Assembly: GCA_951217055.1 (NCBI GenBank)
Contig: OX578278.1
Span: 40,149,115 to 40,213,114, forward strand
Direction of reading: 5' to 3'
Length of the DNA: 64,000 nucleotides
Source: Gerris lacustris
Taxonomy: Eukaryota > Arthropoda > Insecta > Hemiptera > Gerridae
The position numbers were made by a program, and so were the translations under genes. Below are positions 55,871 to 64,000 of the stretch, piece by piece (positions within the stretch are counted from its first letter, which is position 1; each line of letters opens with the position of its first letter). The notes beneath the pieces are model-generated. The model was not told the origin of the DNA. It did no database searches and saw nothing but the letters and a program-made list of their open reading frames with translations.

Positions 55871-56772
55871 CTTCATCTATTGCACAGGTTTTATTTATTA
55901 TTTTAATAAATTACAATAATTGTTAGCACTTTTAATAGCAGGTATAAGAGATTCAATAATCAAAACAAATAAGAATTGCAATTAAACACAAATAGAAGGT
56001 TATTTAGATGAAGGTTTAAGCAATGATATAATCACAAATACGGTGAAAAAAGCAGTGACACCAACCTGATTTCAACATCTTCACTACATCAGCTATTCAT
56101 TCTCTACTATTTATAAAATAAAGTTGGCAATCCTTCTTTTTCTCTCTGGTTTTACTTTTTCACGCTACTTTTTGAGTTCAGGGAAGAAAAGACTTACTTT
56201 AGTCCCTCTAAACTCTAAACTAATCCAAAATCATAACTTTTTCTCCGTACTGGAGATAAAATATATTCTCTGGAAAACCCTAGATTCTTATGAAGCCTTA
56301 ATTAGAGTTTGGATCCTCGAAGAATAAATATTTCTTTATCCCTCAATGAATCCTACTTTCTTCAAAATTACTTCAGACAGCAATTGAAAGTGTACAGAAG
56401 AAAGATTTTGTACAGTGGCTAAAATTTAATTAAAAGTGTTGTTGATTTTATGGCTTGATGAAACACTAGGTGGGGGAGAAATATAGCTTTTGTAAAAAAG
56501 AAAGGAGGAAAAAGTATATATATTTAATTTAATAAAATAAATGCCTTAAAACACCAAAAACCATATTTTATATAGTTTTAATTATAAAAATTATTTTTTA
56601 AAAAATGATTTAAACTACTGAAGAAAATTATTAATTAAAACTAATACAAATTGAGAGTACAAATTGGAGTGTATTTTTCTCTGTCTGTTTCCCGTAGTTA
56701 ATAATTATATTTTGATTAATAATTATGATTTGATTAATAATTTGATTAATAATTATGATTAATAATTATATT

Positions 56773-56868
56773 TTCTTGATTAGTTGGGTCTTTTAAGGAA
56801 AATTCAAACGCCTCTATAGCAAATGTGAGGTGTTTGAATTTTCTTTAAAAGACCCAACTAATCAAGAA
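56773..56868 (+). ncRNA. 96-nt hairpin, miRNA-precursor-sized
   Basis: Arms 56773-56814 and 56827-56868 are 42 nt each around a 12-nt loop. As plus-strand RNA every position pairs: the only two DNA mismatches become G:U pairs. It could be a miRNA or siRNA precursor, or a short snapback MITE. Expression cannot be judged here. Confidence 0.35.
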
Positions 56869-57359
56869 TTTATACTACAAGGAACAATCTACTAATTTAT
56901 ATAATTTGATTTAAATACAAATAAAGTTATTAAAGAGGAAGAGATATGGAAATGCACCTCTTTAAAAAATAATTCTGCTGGTTGTGAGAATATTCATGTT
57001 TTTAACACTAAGCTCTGTGTTCAATTTCCTGCAGAGATTTGTAGTTTTTGTCAGTCTTCCTCCCTTCCTCTTTAACTTCTTTAGTATTTCTAGGCATGGT
57101 TCTAACTTGTGGACTAACACAAAGAAATAAAGTAAAATAAAAAAAGATTGATTTAACAGGACGACACTCAGCTGGAGGTGACTTCTTATAACACCTTTGT
57201 CACCAACCTTTCTGAAAAAGGTCTGTTTACCACTGTTTTGTGAAGATATCTGCCGAAAATTGTCTGTTAGTTGGTTGAACAGTTGTCCTTAAGCCGTGTA
57301 GTGTATTGTAATGATTTACAAGAATTTGTGTTTATATTAGCTTGTTGCAAGAAAAATTT

Positions 57360-57440
57360 GGTTCACCTGGCCTTTTTGTTATCCGGCGATGGGTTTGGTC
57401 CCAAGATGGCTGGTTAAGTGAGTTTTTCACTGTATATAAT
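57360..57440. repeat. Pogo/Tigger-like solo right end
   Basis: TTGTTATCCGGCGATGGGTT, GGTCCCAAGATGGCTGG and AGTTTTTCACTGTAT resemble the right end seen at 50270-50345. Confidence 0.4.
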
Positions 57441-59661
57441 TCTGTAAACCATGATCTTGAAATATATTAATAATATAATATCCAACATGTTTTATTTTTA
57501 AAATAAATTATAAAATATTAAAAATACTTTCACAATATTAATAAAAAGCAGTGTAAAATCCTTTTAAAAAATAAACTAAAATTTGTGAAGGCATTTGACT
57601 AATGCAGGAGGAAAAAACTGGCAATCTTGTTGAGTTTTGCCCAGTATCTCTTTTGTCTTTACTTTGCCAACAAATTCCTATTTGTATTCCTAATCGAAAT
57701 CCTTCAGAGACTGTTTTTAACCTACAGCATGTAAATCTTATAATCTTAGTCAAAATGTATTTTTTTAGTTTTTAAATATGGGATCATGTTTTTTTTAAAA
57801 TATAACTTTATTATTTTTTATAGTTATTTTTAGTTCTATATATATATTTATTAATTTATTTATTATTTATTTATTTTATTTTTTTTGAGATATTATTGAA
57901 CTTACTTATAGTGGATGTAACTTAAAACAGCAAAAAATTAATTAGTTTACTGTCAAATAACAGCAATTGCTATTTTGTTTATAATACTAAGTGATTTCAA
58001 AAACTTTTTCTTCATCCCTGTTCACACCCAACTAATAAGATTTTCATCAGTTTTAAATAGTTTTCCAATGTTAGCCATTGTTTTTATGTTTTATTAGCAA
58101 TAAACTTATTTGAGTTCTAAACTTTGTTGAAAAAAAAAAGAAATTGTTTAGTGATTAATTTTATTTACAGGAATATTTTACAGGTGTCTGAATGCTTTGG
58201 TCATTTAATTTAATATAGTTATTTAATTATTATTCTTACAATGTAATTGATTTGTTTATGTTAATGATTTTTTTGTGTTTACTATCTAGTCAAACTATTG
58301 TAAACTTATTTTGTTTTTGTTTTGTTTTTTTGTAAAAAAAATAAAAAGAAAGAATTGTGTTTTTATTTATTTATAATGTTATATTAATTTATTATTATTT
58401 TTTGTGAAGGCTGGTTTACACTAGGCTCAGTAGTGCGTGTTTTTTATTTATTTTTTTTTTCAAATTCCTGGGGGCTTTTACGCTCGCAGACATATACCAC
58501 CCACCTACGTGGGTCCATAAGTATAACTCTTTTGACAGTTTAAACTGAATACATAAATACCCTAGTTCACAAATTATGTACTGTTCCACTTCATTTAGCA
58601 CCAATCTAAAATCAAAACCACCCAGTGAGCAATCATATCACTTACTACAACTGTTCTTTGCTATGGAGTGTATTATTTTTAATTAGATAGTTCTAATGAA
58701 CTACTGTTCAAAAAACATTAAAATTATTTTTCTAACTGAACATATCTAGATCTCATAAAATAGGCCAATTATGGTGGGTTTTGCACTTTGCTGAAGCAGT
58801 GCAAAACAGGAGAAACGTACTATCAAACTAAAAACTGTAAAACATGTTTAAAAAAATTATAAGCATAAATTCTTTTGTGCTAAAACTATGTTTTGACATC
58901 CTATATTTTAACTTAAATGGAACATTTTTAAAGGAAATTTTATGCACTTTCAAATGCCGATAACAGCACTTTTTTTATTTTTATTGGTTTCAAAGTTATT
59001 ATATATTTTCATGAGCAAAACATGTGACATCTATAAAATCGAAAACATAGGTATAATTTATTTATTCTTATAGAACAAAAAAGTTCATTTTTGACCTGAT
59101 TACGCTACATCTACGTCTAGATAAAGAGCTCTACATAAAGATTAATAGTTATCATTATCATTTATGTTTACACCAAAACATTTTAAAAATAATGAGGATG
59201 ACAAATATTATTTTAATGACGAGGTATATGTATATATGAAAAATAAAATTATAATTCATCTCTTATGATGATGATTTATCACTATGAATCTCTTCATAGC
59301 TTTAAAAGGCTTGAAAATGACCATATAAGTCGAAACATCGCCAATAATTATTATTTAACCTTAAAGAGGACACACCTTTATTATAAAAAAAATAAGTAAA
59401 CATATTTTTTATAAAGTATCATTTCTTGAGATTGAGCAAGGGGAATCTTGGATAATGCTGTTTATAATTAATCCTACGTTTATTGTTTATATTATTAAAG
59501 AAGATCATAAAAGTAAGAAAATTTTAAATAAACTTCATAACCTGTCGCAACATAAAACATAATTTTTATATATAGATTAAATCCCACCAGGGTCTATCTG
59601 GGAATACAATAGCCAAAAATGTATTTTACTAATGAGTCTTCATGTTGTTATTATTATGTAT
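57441..59661. other. AT-rich intergenic DNA
   Basis: No gene is visible. A solo phrase AAGGCTGGTTTACACTAGG at 58405-58424 resembles the termini of the element at 5293. Open frames here are short and isolated. Confidence 0.45.
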
Positions 59662-60420
59662 AAAGCTAGGTGTCCACCTGAGACTAAATCTCGAGAGCTA
59701 GTCTCGAGATTAGTCTCATAACCTTGTCCACTTGAGAGCAACATCAGCCCTGGTCGAGTCTCGGAGAGTCGAGTCTCCGAGACTACTCTCAGGTTTGTGT
59801 CCACCAGAGATCATCCCGCAGATTCGTCTGAGACTCGCCTAATGGAGGATCCCCGCCGCACGCCATATATTGGTATTAATCACAGCCTACAAACTTGTTA
59901 AAAAAAAGTGATACAAAAATATTCTGCCAATTAGTGTGGCAAATACCTTCCATGCGTCCTATAACGTACAATTTAATGACTTTATGTGTTCAAAACCTAT
60001 TGTTATCCAATTTATTACACTTTCTCCCTTTTTACTTTCTTAAGCTAGGTGTCCACCTGAGACTAAATCTCGAGAGCTAGTCTCGAGATTAGTCTCATAA
60101 CCTTGTCCACTTGAGAGCAACATCAGCCCTGGTCGAGTCTCGGAGAGTCGAGTCTCCGAGACTACTCTCAGGTTTGTGTCCACCTCAGATCATCCCGCAG
60201 ATTCGTCTGAGACTCGCCCAATGGAGGATCCCCGCCGCACGCCATATACTGGCATTAATCACAGCCTACAAACTTGGTAAAAATAAGTGATAAAAAAATA
60301 CTCTTCCAATTAGTGTGGCACATACCTTCCGCGCGTCCTATTTCGTACAATTTAATGACTTTATGTGTTTAAAACCTATTGTTATCCAATGTATTACATT
60401 TTCTCCCGTTTTTACTTTCT
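59662..60420 (+). repeat. Tandem duplication, two 379-bp units
   Basis: Units 59662-60040 and 60041-60420 are near-identical. Each starts with the element terminus AAGCTAGGTGTCCACC, continues through GAGTCTC-rich subterminal repeats, and ends with the CCAATTAGTGTGGCA head of the dispersed repeat. Confidence 0.85.
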
Positions 60421-62116
60421 TATATAAAGAGAAAGTATTGTGATGGCGCGAAAATTAGATATTGAGATTTTGATGGATTTACACGTTTTGTCCAAAAAAG
60501 TGGTTTTTAAAACATATCTTTCTGTCTTCTGTCATTGGTCTATGCAGACGCCTGGTGCCTAAACTGCGCTGGGCCGATTTCGACGAAATTTGGGATACAT
60601 GTTTAGAAAAGTCATACCCCGAGGTGAAATCAAGAAATAATTGTAGCTCCAAACTTGGGGGCGCTACCTCCCGAAAACTCTGAAAAGACGTGAACAAAAT
60701 CATGTCTCGAAAACGGTTTCTACGATTTGGATAATAAAATTTTAAAATGCAATTACAATATTACTAGGAGTTATTTAAACTATTAATAATATGGTAAAAA
60801 ATATATGGTAATATGTTATAAAATATATGGTAGTATGGTAAAATATAATAAAAAATCGGTCCGAGGCAACTCAGACAAACTTTCTCATATACGAGATCAT
60901 AATTACTTAACCAAGTGTTTTCCATTTATTAGTTTTTGTATGTACATTTAATTATTACTGAACATGTCATCAAAATTTACCATAAAAATAACTTCTCCTT
61001 GGCGGGGAATCGAACCCGTTCTCACCCTGTCCGCGTTTTAAGCTATTTTCTCAGGAACTAGATTTTTCCCGGGAAAACGGGTTATATCGTTACATTCGTA
61101 TTTAACTGGACTATATTTTAGAATTTTTTAATTAAAATCATCGGAACCGTTTTCGAGAAATAATTTTTTTTCACGTTTTTTAGAGTTTTTCGGGGGTAGC
61201 GCCCCCAAATTTGGAGCTAAAATTTATTTCTCGGGTATAATTTTTCTGAACATGTATGCCAAATTTGGTCAAAATCGGCCCAGTAGTTTAAGCTCCAGGC
61301 GTCTGCACAGACGACAGACAGACATTTTTTAAAAACCACTTTTTTGGACTCAAGGGACCTCAAAACGTGTAAATCCATCAAAATCTCAAAATCGAATTTT
61401 CGCGCCATCACAATACTTTCTCTTTATACGAGAAAACAAAAATATATTAGTAATAAATGTTTCAATTATCTAACAAAGCCGTTATAAAAAAAAATAAAAC
61501 TTATTTAACCACAAATAAATGAATAATATTTATAAATATATCATACGTTGAATTAATTCCGTTATCAGGAAATAAATAATAGGTACCAATATTATATATT
61601 CTTCTACCTGCTTAATTATTATTTAATTTCTAGGTGATTCATATAGCTATTTGCAATACATATCCCCCCTGCCACAAATTCTTTAATTTTCTATCTCTGT
61701 TTGTTTCGATAATCACGTTTCTTAATATTCCAAAGGATTTAATTTGCTTAGTATAATTGAATGAGGAGAAACGTCTCTTCATCAGTCCACACGTTTTTCG
61801 ACATTTTACAATATCAAAATTGAGGGGGAAAAAAAAGAAAATAAATAAATATAATATTTAGTGGAAGGGATGTAGTTAAAGGAAGGGATGTAGTGAGGTT
61901 TGTCTCGGAGACTAGTCTCAGCTATACGAAACTATTTCGAACTCTGAGACTGAGTCTCGAGACACAGGGGAAGAGCTTGTCGACTTGTGATACGGCGAGT
62001 CTCCGAGACTTTAGCGCTAACTCTCCGAGACTGGTCTCAGCCCCATGTCCACTAGTGACTTTAGTCTCGAGAGCGAGTCTCGATACTAAAAAGTCTCAGA
62101 TGGACACTTACCTTAA
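60040..62116. mobile_element. TTAA-flanked element with GAGACT termini, nested repeats
   Basis: Left TTAAGCTAGGTGTCCACCTG and the complement of the right end (TTAAGGTAAGTGTCCATCTG) are inverted, each followed by AGACT. TTAA stands at both ends. Both subterminal regions are packed with GAGTCTC/GAGACTC palindromes (59690-59830, 60060-60220, 61893-62100), probable transposase-binding sites. The interior is occupied by another foldback repeat and no transposase is seen. The superfamily is open; TTAA suggests piggyBac-like or Kolobok-like insertion. Confidence 0.6.
60421..61440. repeat. Foldback arrangement of the AAAGTATTGTGATGG repeat
   Basis: TATAAAGAGAAAGTATTGTG at 60423 is inverted at the right end (CACAATACTTTCTCTTTATA, to about 61430). 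Arms of about 300 bp (60421-60720 and 61130-61440) pair; the centre holds a B-box-containing segment shared with 33719 and 50729. Confidence 0.7.
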
Positions 62117-64000
62117 CAACAAACACAAGCATTGTAGAATAATAATTATTACATGTCAGCCATTTATTTTATTTTATTTTTTAAATTTGTTTTATGTGTA
62201 TAAAAAGAATGAATTAAACCAAGGATTATTTTTGTTAGCTGCCATAGCTTATTGCTTTAATTTAAAGTTTAGAATCCTTTTTGTAACTAAAATTCTCAAA
62301 AGCTGTATTACATGGTGTCAATGCCCACCAACGTATGACTAACAAACAAATGCGAAAGCAATAACCTACAAGAGATCCCTTGGCTGGTATGCTACACCCT
62401 GAAAAATATTGATGTGTTATCTGTCAACCACAGTCTACGATCTGTACGGGTAAAATAAGGGACTTAAGACAAAATTCATCCATTCATGAAACTTGGTTAA
62501 CGACTTGCTCTTGGGAGAAGAATTGATTACCTGAGAGTCCCCAATTTTTTTAGGGTGAGGAACAACGTTTTTATGAAAGGGGAGGGGGTAATTAATAAAA
62601 TCTTAAATGTAAATAATCAATTGATATTTTATTGAGCCGAATCGATAAAACTTTCAGGTTGATTGAATCCTTCCTTATTGGGATATGATGAAAGGAAGAT
62701 ATCTAAGGATGTGATCATTAATGTTAAACATGCTGTAATTGGCGTCAATGTAATAGACTTTATTTTTAGGAAGAGTACCTTTAAGTGTTTTAATACAATT
62801 CAGATTTTTATCACAATATAGACGGTGTTCCAACAGATTTACTACCCAAAAAAATAAAAATTAAGTAAATAAAACATAGTTGACATGTTAAAAATTATAT
62901 TTGTTTAGTACAAACACATAAGAACAGCAACAAACAAACAAAAAATAAAGATAAAATTCACAGCAAGACTAGCATCAATTTAATCAGATGTCTTTTAGAT
63001 TAAACTATCAACATTTTTAATAATGGAAAAATATAAAGAGATTCTAAGAGAAACACGAAATAAAGATAAATAATAGAACAGATTCTAAAAATATAACTCA
63101 TCATATTTTTATACAATGCTTTTATAAAAGAATATGTTTTTTTTTTAAACTGTATGACTGAATTAGGTGGTTTTTTAACTTAAATTTTTTTTTTTTTTAA
63201 GGAAGATTATTAAATCAAAATAAAAAATCAGAAAGTAAACAATATCAGTTTTAAATATATTGATTTTCCAGAGATGTTGCATTTAGAGTTGGATTATATT
63301 GCTTCCGCAAGCATTTTAAGGGAGTGTTAAAGCAACTGCAAAATAAACTGAACGTAACCAATTTGTATTAAACGTTTGCTATCAATTTGACAATTACTAA
63401 TAAATTTATCTTTTATAATAACAACTATATTTGATTTGAAAATAAGCTTACTGATTTATTTTTTTACAATGATTGACATTTATAATTGATTTGATTATAA
63501 ACATTAATTTATGTTTTACATTGATTGAAAGTTATGAGATTTGACAATTAACTTAATTTATCATTTATTGAGAAGAATGATTATGTTATTATTAATAATT
63601 AAAATAAAATGTGTATATTAAGATAAAAGAGGGCTATCCCTTGTTTATAAACAGTGGTAAAGCCTTTACTCCCATCCGCCATATATTCTGGTTTTCTAAT
63701 ATTATTGAGGTATAATTATATATTAACACATTTATGATATTAAGAAAAGGTAAATAAGAGGTATAAATCTATCCTGGAGAATGCGCAGTCCTGTTAGGCT
63801 CAAATTTGAGATAAAACTGTGAAATTTAGATAGCAATGGGAGGGATTAGAAGGCAGGGATTATTCTAGCTAAATTTCTTACTATTATCAGGTGAACTAGT
63901 TGCTGTCTGTAATCGTGTGTGAGTATACTTCAATGCTGTGTCCATATTGTCCTGACAGGTCGCCCACACCACTTTAACTTAAATTTCATAATTATCCTAA
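62117..64000. other. AT-rich intergenic DNA, no gene seen
   Basis: No open frame of note begins here and no repeat terminus is recognised. Confidence 0.55.

Noticed and set aside
61893..62342. 149-codon plus-strand frame
   Set aside because: Its first half is just the GAGTCTC subterminal repeats of the transposon translated; the rest is AT-rich noise.

Overview
The window looks like nuclear DNA from an insect: AT-rich, long introns with GT-AG borders, tRNA- and 5S-like SINE remnants, and many DNA transposons, MITEs and foldback elements. The repeat style makes me think of a hemipteran, but that is a guess from memory of repeat phrases and nothing here proves it. There is no sign of bacterial, plasmid or phage organisation.

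Two ordinary host genes sit head to head. TMX1 (minus strand, 4 coding exons, 28416 to 19825, 256 codons) encodes an ER thioredoxin-related membrane protein with a CPAC active site. A FAM234A/B-type gene (plus strand, 14 coding exons, 28933 to 51288, 832 codons) encodes a single-pass membrane protein with a beta-propeller-like lumenal or extracellular domain. All splice phases close exactly in both models. The 516 bp between the start codons carries an NRF-1-like palindrome and a CRE-like site and is probably a shared bidirectional promoter.

Upstream (11163-14470) lies a complete PIF/Harbinger transposon with inverted termini and a TTG target duplication. Its two genes are interlocked: the transposase is on plus and the MADF protein on minus, and each gene's second exon lies inside the other's intron. 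Each gene carries one apparent frameshift, so this copy is probably dead as a protein source.

The remaining sequence is mostly repeats. 1-11 kb: AT-rich DNA with a 1.47 kb TA-flanked element (5293-6759) and several MITEs. 14.5-19.8 kb: a hAT-type MITE with a G26 run, a dispersed repeat ending in a hairpin, and an inverted-repeat MITE. TMX1 introns: a foldback holding a hAT transposase scrap and a 1.17 kb foldback around a microsatellite. FAM234 introns: two large foldbacks sharing TAGTCCAG ends, a symmetric 209 bp snapback hairpin, a 5S-like and a tRNA-like SINE, and a 40 bp perfect palindrome. 51.3-64 kb: no host gene seen, but a 96-nt hairpin whose only mismatches are G:U in plus-strand RNA, a mariner fossil, and a composite element (59.66-62.12 kb) whose left end is tandemly duplicated.

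All boundaries were read by eye. Exon coordinates were checked by reading frame; repeat edges can be off by several bases.
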